From the NCBI RefSeq assembly GCF_029784135.1, contig NC_073745.1, positions 110,977,216 to 111,041,215 of the forward strand: a stretch of 64,000 nucleotides of DNA, read 5' to 3'. The notes beneath the pieces were generated by a model. It was not told the DNA's origin, ran no database searches, and was given only the letters and a program-made list of their open reading frames with translations. The position numbers and the translations under genes are program-made. This DNA is from Toxorhynchites rutilus septentrionalis (Eukaryota; Arthropoda; Insecta; Diptera; Culicidae). Each line of letters opens with the position of its first letter. The stretch's first letter is position 1. Shown piece by piece: positions 35,213-46,819 of the stretch.

Positions 35213-37555
35213 TATTTCCCCATATAGCAACAATAATAATCTAATACATTGCGGAAGATAGACAACCGACGTTTCTGAGTTATATTTTTTTGAAGTTTTT
35301 TGTTCGGGCCCATCTCAAAAGTAAGGCTAGAGTCAAAATGGAAAACCGATGGTACGAATTGTCCTTTTTGGTAATAAAAAATGTGTCTGAAAAATTAAGG
35401 CAAATAAAAAAAATACAAATCTAAAATCGACCTTCGATTTCAAATAGAATCGCTCTAATTTATTTCTTAAAAACTTGACCTATTTTGTTGGATTGGGCAC
35501 CCTTACTGATAGATGTAGTTTTACGACAAAAAATCTTCTCCAGAAAATCGAAATTCGATAACGTAATTCAACTCAATATTCCTATTCGAAGACTCCATTC
35601 AATGTAATAGTTTTGAAATTTGACGCTTATTTCATACAAAATATGGAATTCACTGAAACGCAATAATAACAAAAATGATCCACAATGAAAAACAAAATAG
35701 TTCTTTCTGAATGTAACAGGAATTTGTCGAAATATCACAAGCATAATTAATGAACACCATAACACAGAAAAGGTACAGCGGCTACAAATCAATACCAGTG
35801 GAGCATTTACACGAGAACACAAAACGAAACAAACTTCGCAAATTTGAAGAAACAATCTATAATCAGCTCTCCCGCTGGGGTTGCGGCCAGCAAGACACCA
35901 GATTTTCACTGGCAAAGCTTTCAACCGCAAGTTCACCGCCCGGTGAGTCCACGATTTATGAATTTCCTAATCGATGGCCGGCCAAAGATTGCAGCAACTG
36001 GTGTACAAATCCCCATATGCGCAAACGGGGTACAACACATTGGGTGAAACCGCAGATTAGAACCGCTCAGTCACCTTCAAAAGGGCCCCGAAGTTGTCTC
36101 TTCGAGTGCGGTTCGGATACATTCCTGGAACTGGAACCCAAGGAGAATTCCTTTCTTATCATGCGCGCGCAGTTTGTCGACTTTTGTCACCAAACATGAA
36201 CCCCGTGTGGTGCAAATATGCTCCCTTCGCCTTCTCTTGCTCACACTAACAAAGATGGGCAGAAACCCACGCATACACACATTCATCCGGACCCGGAAAG
36301 CCCCGGGGCTGCTACATCTTTGAGTTATTGGTTTGCAAATTATTCCTGATAGGAGCGCTGTTATTTACTCTTTTGTGTTGCCTTACAAATTACCACTTAC
36401 CACGAGATCCGGCGGATCGAAGCGGCGAAGCCACAGAGCGGTCCAGAAGCGTGAACAACGTGCATTTGGCGGGTGTGAAAAATATTCGATTTTCGTTTTA
36501 CGCGGAAATCGCTCATACAAATGGTGCACCGCCTTCGGTGTGAGGTTATAAAGCATACCTCGATCCGAGCCTGCAAACACAGAGGCACGGCGATGCGAGT
36601 GTTTATTTACATAGGACTTATCGCTTGTTTCTCCTTTCCCAACCCGTCCCGTCTTCGCTAGGATCTCGTTCGATTTCGAGAAGGGATCTAGCAACTTGTT
36701 GGCTCGAAGCCAAGACATGATATCGCTGGCAGGCTCATTACGATTTCAGGAAACATCGATCTATGAGTGGAAAGGGAAATGCAAGAAAGCGAGATTCCCG
36801 GATTAGGAATGTGTTCGGTTAATCTGAATAATTTCTCATTTTGTCACCTCGTCTGAGAGAGGCTGTTGTGTTGGGCTGTTGTTCGGAAGAGAAAAGGAAA
36901 CAGAGCGGAATTTCCTGTGCACGATGCAGGGAAGAATGAGTGTGAAGCTAAAGTCAACACTGACCACAATGCGCTTATCCCGGATGATGAGCCGAAGATC
37001 TACGTGTCGTTGGGAGGAATGCAAATCCAGTACAAAAGTTGTTATCGCCGATATAGATGATAATTTTATGTAAAGCTTTTCTTACCTTTTCTTACCCTTG
37101 AATGATAATGTGGGGAATAAATTACGCGTACCGGATTTGGAAAGTACGGGATTGAGGCGAAGCTGTGGAAAATCAGGGATTCTCGCACGAGTGTTGCTTT
37201 AGTACTGGTTGGAGCAATGAATAACCACAGAGTAGTAATGATTTATACTCCAAAGTCATTATCTCGATCGTAGGTAAAAAATCTCTTAACGCGAACATTG
37301 GTTATTAGTTTTGTTAGTCAAATTTGTTGTAACTCGAACAAATAAGAATTACTTTCAAATTTACGTACACTTGTCACTGTATTGAAATTGAATGGAGAAA
37401 GTGTTATCGCATTTGGAATTTTACGGAAATGATAAGAAATACACTCGACAAAAAAAATCAACGGAAACGAGTGTAAAGTCGAAACTTTGAAGTGATTTTC
37501 CACATTCTGTAACTTCGTGGAAAATCAACATGGTTATCACAAGCATAGGTATATA
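35213..37555. other. Low-copy interval
   Basis: 35,340-35,530 weakly resembles a family A end (GGGCACCCTTACTGATAGATG). 35,720-37,150 is low-copy and less AT-rich, with several short open frames but no domain, start context or shared frame. It may be intronic or regulatory host DNA. Confidence 0.35.
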
Positions 37556-37660
37556 TTAGGTTGGGAAAAAAGTAATCCATTATGTTCTCGTAGCTGGCTC
37601 GAGTAATATCGATCATACAATTTCAAGTTTATGCTCGTTGTAGAGATAATATTTCATATT
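37556..37660 (+). mobile_element. Mariner terminus, solitary
   Basis: TTAGGTTGGGAAAAAAGT preceded by TA, followed by ~90 bp similar to the start of the mariner at 28,027 (CCATTATGTTCTCGTAGCTGG, TAATATCGATC). No transposase or partner TIR is present. Confidence 0.7.
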
Positions 37661-38633
37661 TAAAAAGACGGGTTGGTAATGTCGGGGACATAACCGGAGT
37701 GACGTAGGACTATACAAAGGGGACAGCTTTTGCTAAATATATTTTTTAAATATATTGTTTTATTTTCTTCTCCTACGTGAATACCTACCTATCTACCTGA
37801 AAAATGGATTAGTTTACTGTTTACTCTTTATGAACATGTTGGGGGTTCTGAAAAGAACCTTTTGTGTTGTGTTTTTGCTTTTTTTTTACAAACTTTCTCA
37901 ATTTTTTCTCACTATCTCATAGTTGATTCTAAATTTTTTGTTCTGAAGGCTTTGTACTTATTAAATGTTCAACGCCGGGCATCTTTTGGCGTATGCACAT
38001 ATCGTACAATCAAAATGATGGCTGTGATAGGGAATGCATAGTTGGTCATCAGCTCATTCACTATCATATATTTCACTATTGAGCACATTACCGTACCTTA
38101 AACTGCGGTTTCGAAGACGAATGAATTGTAAGATTTGTATCTCCGCAAACAAAGTAAATAGAAATGAAAAAGAACTGAGGTTTTGGAGACGAACTCTACG
38201 ATCTGTCGAGAATTAAACGAGCTATAAGCGTTCTGAAAAACCAACAGTAAATTAACACAGGATTAAAGTCCTTTAAAATAAGAACAGAGCAGCAGGAAAT
38301 ACATAGCTCATCATGTTGCTCCTTAGTTATGTGTCTATACAATACAGATGTAACGTCAGTCAATTTTCAACATCAGTTATCAGCCAAAGAAAGCAGTTCT
38401 TGCTACCGAGAAAATTCGTTAATGCCATCCTGCATACAATGTGTTGTAATTTGAAGCCACTTTTAATTCGGAAACCATGCATTTTTTGGTATTGAAAACT
38501 GAATGATCAATTTAAAAGACCCCAAACCAATAAGTTCAAGAACAAGCATAAACAAAATAAATCAGTTTATATGTCACTTTAGCCAACAATCTATATATGT
38601 CACTTTAGAATGCATTGGTATTGTGAAAAACTT

Positions 38634-38945
38634 TTAATAACTCTTCTTTGAAAGGTTTAATGGCCCTGAAAAGCGCCATGTTTTACGGTGGCTGGTTTTG
38701 CCACCAAAACAGTCTGTATAAACAAACTTTTTCCTTCTTCTACCTGCTTCCGTTTTGCGATTGCGTTTGCCACTCGCTGAAACTAGTTGTTGCCACCGAA
38801 CCGAATGTTCTCTGTTCTGTAGGCGGGTTTTCTTATTGTCGTGAGCAGCTTTGCAAGCCAACTCGAGCACTATGGCGGCCGAAATTCTATACCCGCTATT
38901 AGGTATACTGGTGCGATGTGATGTGAAACGATACCATACAACCAC
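38634..38945 (-). pseudogene. Histone H2A-derived fragment, unit 1
   Basis: The minus strand at 38,823-38,882 reads SAAIVLELACKAAHDNKKTR, close to the H2A alpha2-loop region (AAEVLELAGNAARDNKKTR). A Lys/Arg-rich stretch follows (GKRNRKTEAGRRRKKF) that does not match H2A. At 38,662-38,677 there is a histone-type 3' stem-loop. The N-terminal half of H2A is missing, so this is a fragment, not a gene. Confidence 0.7.
38662..38677 (-). promoter_or_regulatory. Histone-like 3' stem-loop, unit 1
   Basis: On the minus strand GGCGCTTTTCAGGGCC is one mismatch from a perfect 6-bp stem with a TTTC loop, the replication-dependent histone mRNA 3' signal. About 11 nt downstream CTTTCAAAGAAGAG resembles the purine-rich histone downstream element. 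Confidence 0.65.
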
Positions 38946-39354
38946 ACTGATTTACGGTTTGAAAGAGAATGAGATATTTTTCAGCGGATCCGCGCATTTT
39001 GTACTTTAGCGGTACACGGTCACAGGAAAGAGACAAATCGGCAGACTCAGCCAAAGGGGCGAGTTCAACGAGACGAACGAAAGAGCGTTAAAAGGCAGCG
39101 ATGGCAAAAAAATACATTCAAAAACTATGTAATTAGCGCTTTGTAAAACATGCATTCGGCAAAACATAAACCTCATACAAATATGTAAATACCAATTTTT
39201 AACAAAGATGAAAAGTGAAAAATCATTATATCACTTGCTATGTAAATAATAGGAAAGACTAAGTGTACTGTTAAATAAATATGAATTTAATGCAAAAAAA
39301 AAATACATTCATTACGATTTGTTCGCTCGTTGGATTCACATGCAGGCTAAAAAG

Positions 39355-39370
39355 GGTCCTTTTCAGGATC
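39355..39370 (+). promoter_or_regulatory. Histone-like 3' stem-loop on the plus strand
   Basis: GGTCCTTTTCAGGATC folds as a full 6-bp stem (one G-T pair) with a TTTC loop. It points opposite to the two other stem-loops, as expected for a convergent histone neighbour. No histone coding remnant was recognised just upstream on the plus strand. Confidence 0.5.
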
Positions 39371-39972
39371 ACAAAATTATCTTCGCTCTAAAGAGTTTAT
39401 TGTTTTGTTATCACTCGATATCCTCATCTTGTTCGACTAAACCTTCCTGTTTAGCGATTGCGTTTGCCACTCGCCACAGCTTTCACAGTTGGAAAATTTC
39501 TTCCCATCCAGCTCGTGACATGTTGTACAGTAAATTATATTTAATGCGACGTGCCGAAGCCCCACTCAGTGTTGCATTGGAGGCGATTTTAACCTGTAAT
39601 TGAACATTTGCGATGACAGTGGTACAGTGTCGACTTTCAATGTGGGGTCATAATTTGGACCCCGAACTCTATGTTTACAAAAATGTCCAACTAAATATGT
39701 CGCATTACATGACCGTCCAATTAGCTAAATGTCGAACTCAATGTAAATTACAGTACTTTCAATCTGGAAACAATTTAAGAATTGGTGAAAATTGAATAAT
39801 CGGGAAAGTCCCCAACCATCAATAAGCTCAGAACAACTGCCAAATTCTCATACTCACCATATCCTGGAAAACGGGATTATGAAAAAATCAATTTGTGTTT
39901 TATTATTATTTTGGATATTGTTTTAGAAAGCATTGAATTGTATTTCGTAAACTCTTTTTTGAAAGGTTTAAT

Positions 39973-39988
39973 GGCCCTGATAAGCGCC
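39973..39988 (-). promoter_or_regulatory. Histone-like 3' stem-loop, unit 3
   Basis: The minus strand reads GGCGCTTATCAGGGCC followed by ATTAAACCTTTCAAAAAAGAG. It is the same arrangement as unit 1 with one loop change, downstream of the H2A-like sequence at 40,190-40,533. Confidence 0.6.
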
Positions 39989-40189
39989 GTGTTTTATGGA
40001 ATGGTTCCAATTTAGAAAACTTAGTACTCGTGGTTTTGAAAAAAACCATTTCGAACGCCCTCGATGCCGCTTTGTTCTGGATTTGCCACCAAAGCAGTTT
40101 GTATAAAAAACAAACTTTTTTCTTCTGCTACCTGCTGCCGTTTTGCGATTGCGTTTGCGTCTGCCTGTAGTTGTCTTGATGTCTACCGA

Positions 40190-40533
40190 ACCAAAGCGCG
40201 AGCAGTTTTGCCAGCCAACTCGATCACTTCGGCAGCCGAAACTCTATAACGGCGGCTAGGTGGACTGGTGCACTGGTAATAACGCGCTCGGCCTAGCTAC
40301 CCTTGCGGAGTAATTGGCGAACAGCACCGAATATTTCTTCACTTTCCAATTTTTATAGTCGCATAAACTTTCTTTGAGTGAAAAAAAATCGCCCCCAATA
40401 TGTTCCCGTAAACGTCATAAGGTGATTGTTTCAATAATCTAGAGCAGACACCTACGGGAAACTGCAGTCCAACACGGTTCGAGCGGGATTTTCCCTTTCC
40501 CTTCACTTTTCCTCCTTTGCCATGTCCAGACAT
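40190..40533 (-). pseudogene. Histone H2A pseudogene, unit 3
   Basis: The minus strand starts [20 protein letters not shown] and VGLQFPVG (40,450-40,533), matching H2A residues 1-28 almost exactly. A ~130-bp divergent stretch with [13 protein letters not shown] follows. Then RQLLRKGS, a stop, AERVITSAPVHLAAVIEF (40,238-40,319), and in another frame SAAEVIELAGKTAR (40,198-40,239), matching the central helix region. The C-terminal part is replaced by unrelated basic sequence. A stop, a frameshift and the insertion rule out a functional histone. Confidence 0.85.
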
Positions 40534-42297
40534 GGCTGCTTGTGTTAGTTTGTTGATGTGATGTGATGCGAAACGATGTGGTGTACGGTTTGGATGAGAA
40601 TGATCGTCTGGCTCGCTCGAGAATTACGCATGTGTGAGACTGCAACCAATGTTTCGTTCATTTTTTTCTTTTTCCTTTTCAATCGTGCTTCATTGTATTT
40701 CGCTGCTGCTGTGGTTGCCCGTTTTGGTCGGTACGATTTGAGGAGCACAAAATGGACCAATCAAAAATGGGCACATATTGCATTTGGACAATGCTTGATA
40801 TTTCACAATTATTCAATTGTTTATCTCAAGAAGAAAAAAAATGTTATTCGTTATGATAGATGCGTAGATATATTTCCTATCAATTGATGCAAACACCTTT
40901 ACGATCTATTGAGAAATGCTCGAGTTATAAGCGTTCCAAATCTTGCATTTTTTCCTACTTGTTCAGTGCCTAGATTTTCATTTCACCCCCTATATCTTCC
41001 GGTTAGACGTAGTCCTACGTCAAAAGTAGATGCGTCTGGTTCTAAGGACACGGACGGGAGCTTGACGTAGGGTTGTGATTGTTTTTAGTAACTGCATTTG
41101 AATTATTTTTTTTTCATTTTCGGGTAGGATGAGGTAGAATCCGAAACAACATTCTAACATGAACACGAGGAACTCAACACTATTTGATTTTTTTATCGAC
41201 GTTCAAGAATGTGTGCAGAATACAATTGAAGGTATTACCACCTTATTCTTCTATTCATTTTATTATTTTCATTATTATGGGCCTGATCACGAACGTCACT
41301 TCACGGTGAAAACGAAGTGAATTGTATACAACGTTATTACGGCTGCCACCGTGTGTGTATATTTAATCCGGAAGAGTTCATCCGTCGTGACAACTTTGAT
41401 GAACTCGGTGTTATTATGAAAACCACGATATTTGTCACTTGTGTTTTAGGTGGTGAAAGCTAGTCACGCGGAATGGAGTAAGTTTAATTTCGTATTTATT
41501 TAGCTTTTTTGCTACCATCTTGAATCTTGTCTTGCTTTTTAGGAAAGAAAAGATAAACAAACAGCAATTTATCCGTCTGGTGGCATTTTTGGAACGAAAC
41601 TCTGACGTATCCAAAGGACATAAATTTGTTTACTTGTATTCGGTAAATGCGCTAATTAAGGACTAAAAATGTAGCTCCCATAGGCCCATTGAAGCATGGC
41701 GAGAGTACTACTTCCGATTGTCTTGAATGAATAGAATTTTTTTGTTTCTATTCTTAGGATTAGACTAACAGAGAGTTGCAACACCATAAAATGGCAATGG
41801 AGGCCACTCAGTAATCTTCTATTAGAAAGAATGATCATTACTCAATCAATCGATTCATTATTATGATTATGTATAATATTGATTTGTTGGTATTTTAAGT
41901 ATAAAATAATAACTGTAAAGTTTTTCCAACATTGCAGAACAGGTTTTTGAAATTCAAACATTCACAATTGGTGGACAATACCCGAATCAGGTCGGTAGTT
42001 GTAACGAATAAGGCCATTGTTTTTTATTTCTTTTTACGTAATAGATATTTTCAATGATATTGTTTTGAAGACATTCTTTGAGTGAAAGAGTATTAAAAAA
42101 GTGATAATAAGTTTCAAACAAGAAAAAAATGAGTCAGTGTAAAGTATTCACAAGATACTGTTTTTAAATTCTTCTCTATTTATTTTTCCATAATTTTGAT
42201 ATCCGTCTAAAGTAAATTTGAATCACTTTCTGCTATTGGCAAATTTCCTGAAACCCATCAGATATTTTAAATGAAGATTATGTTTCTGACCGACGAC

Positions 42298-43282
42298 CAG
42301 CTCTGCCGTGATCTCGCAAAGTGACGCAAGCGCCAAAATTGACATTTTACTTTTTATGTTATAAATCGATAAATAATACCAAATCCTTTCAAACGACTGC
42401 GATTTTTTATAGAAGTGTGGAAAAATGACCCCGTATAAGCTTCAAAACGGAATGGCGTAAGCTCCATTTCCACTGTGATGTGGCGCAAGCGCCATTTCCC
42501 TTATAATGTGACGTAATTTGGAATCTTATGCGATATGATTTTTAATCCGTTCTGATGGCATATAATGAACGAGAAGGGACAAAACATTTCAAATAACAAC
42601 ATCAATCAAGGGACAAAGCATCTTAACGATGTTCACTTAACTCACTTGCTCAATGTCTTTTTCGGATGAATTGAAGCTGAGAGTTGATCGAAGGTTAATG
42701 TCTAAAATCTCCATCGAAACGCATCTTATACCAAAACTCAGAACATCCTCGCGTAAACTGTATTTGCTTTACATCGGATAATTTCGGACGACATTATCTT
42801 ATTCAACACGGATGTTTTCAATTGCATTTGGATTGGAATAGAAGATGCTGTCAATAGTTATTACAATCGGGTTCTCAACTACGTTGGCCCGCTCGACACA
42901 CGCTACAAAGACGGAAAATGTGCAGAACTCTTCTCTCTGATGCTACCTCTTGCTCCACTCAACGGTGGCATGTTGTAGAAAATATTTGGAAACAGATTCT
43001 CCCACACTTTGATGGATGAACGCCAATCGGTTTAAATTTTTGCAAATTTTAATCGCTGTTTCCACAACAAACTGGCGTTGGTAACATAGCTTAAATAAAA
43101 CTGCATTTTTTTTTAAATCGAGCCGATGGCAATGTTTTTCCATCAATTGTACACAATTTGTACAGATCAGATTTTCGTAATATACGCGTATGCTGATCAT
43201 ACATGCAATTTTGCGAAAAGTCTCGTACTGAAAATTTCTCCCTCTGGCGCTTGCGTCACTTTGCGAGATTACGGCAGAGCTG
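42298..43282. mobile_element. TIR element with 38-bp ends
   Basis: The left end reads CAGCTCTGCCGTGATCTCGC, then AAAGTGACGCAAGCGCCA. The right end is the complement with one difference (GTAATC for GTGATC). GACC flanks both ends if the TIR is taken to start at AGCTCTG, giving a possible 4-bp duplication. Degenerate copies of TGACGCAAGCGCCA recur just inside the left end (about 42,450-42,520). No transposase, so non-autonomous. Confidence 0.8.
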
Positions 43283-43902
43283 ACCAGTTTCAGTTTGAAT
43301 AATTAAATCAAACTTCATGTCCCGTTTATCAAATTACAGAAATTCAGAATCCCATATGGGAGTAGCTCAGATTATACTGATCATGAGGTGGATAAATTCG
43401 GGTTTCCTATGAGTTAGAGAAGGAATTATTATTCAACAAAATTGTAGAAATGGTTCTTATAACATGATTCTAACCTTGACCTATACTGAATGTTTCTCAA
43501 TATTCAAACGAGTAAGACAGAGCTAAGAAAAAGAATATGCGAGATGTTCATTATCATAAATAATAGTCATGTTTTACCTCTAGAGCAATTTATAGAAGGA
43601 AAAATAAAATTACATTCCCATATGTTCAACAACTACATAATTCACGAGCAACCAAGTATTCCTCATCTTTGAACCAGCGTTTGATTCAGCAGATTAACGC
43701 ACCAAACAAATGAATCATGGGATGAGCCCGAATAGAGATGGCATTGAAATACCGAATCATCGAGGTTTAATTGCAACCTTTCATTCTAAAACATACGCTT
43801 AATTAAATCATACACATAGAGGCGAATGAACTTCAAAGTTTAAAGCCTCTTAAAAACAAAGAAAGAAAGAAAGAATCATACACTGTATTAATTTGACCTA
43901 CA

Positions 43903-43975
43903 AAACGTTCAAACGTCCGAAATTATGCAGCCGACATAACGTTCAAACGCTCGAAATTATGCAACCGACATGTCT
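43903..43975. repeat. Two-copy ~36-bp tandem repeat
   Basis: AACGTTCAAACGTCCGAAAT and TATGCAGCCGACAT repeat once with two or three changes. Confidence 0.75.
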
Positions 43976-45521
43976 CTTATAAACGCGAATGAACTTTTTC
44001 ACTTCACGAAGTTTATTTTTACACGCAACTGTCCGTGACAATGATGATAGACACAAAAATATTAAGTGAAGTGCAAGTGACGTGAAAGCGTATGTGGGAG
44101 TGGTGTTCGTGATGAGGCCCTATATCATCATTTATCAGTGCATTTTTGAGTAAAAGTCTAAATAGGTAAGATTCACGTAGATAGAAACCTAAATCTAATA
44201 AATCAATAACTACAGAATTATAATATAGTTGAAATAGCATTTTCTCCAACGTGGCCACGTTGTTCGGAATATTGTTTGTATAGGGTTGTAATAACTCTTG
44301 GTAAGTTCGTGTAACTGCGGTAGTAATGTGATCTCCTCGGGTGTTAAGATCTGCTTATTTATAAGCAAGGAAATGGAATACGAGCAATTGAATTCAGGGA
44401 AGTGAAGCGGGTAAAATAAGAACATAATTACTTCCAGGAAGACATGGATGGGTAACATAATATTAAGATCGCGACTACTTAAGCTATCATGATTTGTCAT
44501 GTGTAAGTGAGTGTGTGAAAACTACGTTTTTCATTAAGGGTGCCAAATCAGAAAACTGGTTACGTTATTATGAAATAAAGTTAACGTTAATAACTTCTTT
44601 TGACGCGAACGGATTTTGGCGATTTACATACCAAAAGAATCGGAAATTCCCTAAGATTTGTTTGACATGATACACATTACAATCCCATAGTCTGTATATT
44701 GTTTAAATTGATGAATATTGGAAGCATTCCCATTTCCTCATACATTTGTTCTGTTCATTTGTGTGCTTTCCCGAACAGAGCTGTCAATAACGAGCAACTT
44801 ATCGACAAGCAACGAAGGCGAAATTGTGAAATATAAAGTCTCTGTGAACAAAGGAAAAGAAGAAGAACGAAGAGGAATGTTTGCCTAGAGTATAAACAGT
44901 GGATCTCGCTGAGGAAAACTTTCATTATTCGTGAGGAAATCGACTGTACAACATCATTGCTGGGCGAGCTGGACGAGCTGGACGGCGAGTGATCGATTGC
45001 CTTTCTCAAGCCAATGGGGTTGCAGGAGTAATATGATGGATAAAGCAAAGTTTTCCAAGGGCCTTTTTGAAGGTTATAGACGAATGAACTGAAGAAGTTT
45101 AAAGTCTCAAGCAAGGGAGGAAGGTAAACTTTCAGTATCGTTCTGTATTCAAAGAAAAGAATATCGCTTGTTCTTCTTTGTTTTGCGTCATCACATGTTT
45201 TCGTTTCGGATTGAGTTGTGGACGCGACCAAATTACTCACTCGCTAATGTATCTGACATTGCAATCATTGCATCAAACTGACGCCGTTGCATTAAGGTAC
45301 TGAACTACACAATTGTGTGGGGAATCATCAAGCTAGGCTATCGATCGTCAGTTCATCAAGAAAATAAATTTTCTGGAATTTTGTCATTTGTGATTTGGTT
45401 TCGCATAACGGTAGGAAAACTTTCCCCACAAAGGAGGACAGCTAAGCTAACCTAGACTGGCAATATTAACAGAAAGGTCTTCTGTTGAGAAGAACGCAAA
45501 ACGGAGATAAGTGGGTATATA

Positions 45522-46819
45522 AAGGGTGTGTCACATCAAATTGCATCACGGAAAAAACGCTGTAGAAATTTAATTTTTAGGAATTATATCTTCAGCTTTC
45601 GCTTATAATCAGATAAGAGTGTATAGATCACGTTGGCCATGCTTCACTGTCAATTTTTCGTAAATTTGGAAAAATGTCGTCGAACGAAAAAGAGCGTCGT
45701 GAATTAATCCTGTGCACTCATTTCGAGAATCCGGAGTTGTCACATCGGGACATCGGTAAGATGCTGGGAATCGTCCAATCCACGGTCAGCAGAGTACTAA
45801 AACGATACTTCGAGAACCTAACCATCGATCGGAAGGTGAAGAACGGCAAAAATGGATGCTCCGTCAGTGAAAAAGATCACAAGTGCGTAGTTAAGCAGTT
45901 TAGACGTGATCCGAGAAGTTCGGTCCGGGATGTCGCCAATAAGCTGAATTTGTCAAGTTCATTCGTCCAGCGGACCAAGCAGCGGGAGGGCCTGCGTACA
46001 TACAAGGTTCAGAAGGCTCCTAACCGCGACGAAAGGCAAAACATGGTGGGGAAGACGCGAGCCCGGAAGCTGTACACCGAAATGCTGACGAAGCCGCATT
46101 GCCTGGTAATGGACGACGAAACCTACGTCAAAGCGGACTTTCGTCAGCTGCCGGGCCTGTTGTTCTTCTCCGCAGAGGACAAATTCAGCGTTCCGGAGGA
46201 GATTCGCAAGCAGAAACTATCCAAGTTTGCCAAAAAGTACATGGTGTGGCGAGCGATCTGTTCTTGCGGAAAGCGGAGCGCCCCCTTCGTGATGACCGGC
46301 ACGGTAAACGGGCAGGTTTACCTTAAGGAGTGCCTACAGAAGCGCTTACTACCACTATTGAAGCAGCACGAGGGCCCGACCATCTTCTGGCCGGATCTCG
46401 CTTCGTGCCACTATTCAAAGGGCGTGTTAGAGTGGTACGAAGCCAACGGGGTCACCTTCGTGCCAAAGGAAATGAACCCGCCCAACGCGCCGGAGCTTTG
46501 CCCAATAGAGAAATATTGGGCGATTATGAAGCAGGCCCTCCGGAAGAACCCAAAAGTTGTCAAATCGGAGGCGGACTTCAAGAGAAAATGGATTTCTGTT
46601 CAAAAAAAACTACAACCTGACGTTGTACAGAACCTTATGGACGGGGTAAAGAGGAAGGTGCGAGCATACGGGCTTGGGCTCGAAGTATGAATAAAAAGAA
46701 AATGCCAAAAGTTGTTTAATAGTTTTTATTTTACTGTCTAAAATTTTCAAAAGGATCGGTCTACTGGACGAATTTCTACAGCGTTTTTTCCGTGATGCAA
46801 TTTGATGTGACACACCCTT
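45522..46819 (+). mobile_element. DD37E Tc1/mariner transposon, intact
   Basis: The TIRs AAGGGTGTGTCACATCAAA ... and their complement extend about 50 bp, with TA on each side (45,520-45,521; 46,820-46,821). The single ORF is uninterrupted. A 152-bp leader separates the TIR from the ATG. It was inserted into A2. Mosquito elements with the D37E spacing have been described (ITmD37E group); membership here rests on the measured spacing and general layout. Confidence 0.95.
45674..46690 (+). CDS. DD37E transposase (Tc1/mariner superfamily)
   Basis: A 338-residue transposase that would bind the TIRs and cut and paste the element at TA sites in the nucleus. Residues ~1-50 form a first helix-turn-helix (HRDIGKMLGIVQSTVSRVLKR) and ~65-105 a second (SSVRDVANKLNLSSSFVQR). 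The catalytic Asp is at ~147 (MDDETY), Asp ~241 (WPDLASCHYS) and Glu ~279 (PIEKYW). Exactly 37 residues separate the last two, so it is DD37E. The first ATG is kept because the MSSNEKERRE start also begins the sister copy at 29,800. The length is normal for the superfamily and no stop or frameshift is present, so this is the best candidate in the window for a functional protein. Its sister at 28,670-29,952 is disabled. Confidence 0.95.
   Translation: MSSNEKERRELILCTHFENPELSHRDIGKMLGIVQSTVSRVLKRYFENLTIDRKVKNGKNGCSVSEKDHKCVVKQFRRDPRSSVRDVANKLNLSSSFVQRTKQREGLRTYKVQKAPNRDERQNMVGKTRARKLYTEMLTKPHCLVMDDETYVKADFRQLPGLLFFSAEDKFSVPEEIRKQKLSKFAKKYMVWRAICSCGKRSAPFVMTGTVNGQVYLKECLQKRLLPLLKQHEGPTIFWPDLASCHYSKGVLEWYEANGVTFVPKEMNPPNAPELCPIEKYWAIMKQALRKNPKVVKSEADFKRKWISVQKKLQPDVVQNLMDGVKRKVRAYGLGLEV

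Larger units (their letters stand above)
37699..41027. mobile_element. Family B-like terminus pair enclosing H2A-derived units
   Basis: The left subterminal block AACCGGAGTGACGTAGGAC (about 37,690) and the right end GACGTAGTCCTACGTCAAAA (about 41,006-41,025) match those of B1-B3. Between them are three degenerate ~0.7-kb units centred near 38,760, 39,460 and 40,150, each containing GCGATTGCGTTTGC. Two of them carry histone H2A-derived sequence. Whether the termini and the histone units moved as a single element is inference. Confidence 0.45.
41279..44120. mobile_element. TIR element with GGGCCTGATCACGAAC ends
   Basis: The left end is GGGCCTGATCACGAACGTCAC. The complement of the right end is GGGCCTCATCACGAACACCAC. 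Both are flanked by TAT, and GTGAAGTG-type blocks lie just inside each end. The interior is non-coding and includes the younger TIR element at 42,298-43,282. Superfamily unknown. Confidence 0.55.

Noticed and set aside
35750..36199. A 149-codon open frame as a host gene
   Set aside because: No domain, no neighbouring exon signals, and competing open frames in the same interval.
40339..40533. A functional histone H2A gene
   Set aside because: Only the first ~28 codons are intact. An insertion, stops, a frame change and a replaced C-terminus follow.
44755..45240. A 161-codon minus-strand open frame in A2
   Set aside because: It lies in a non-coding TIR element. The corresponding part of A1 is not open in the same frame.
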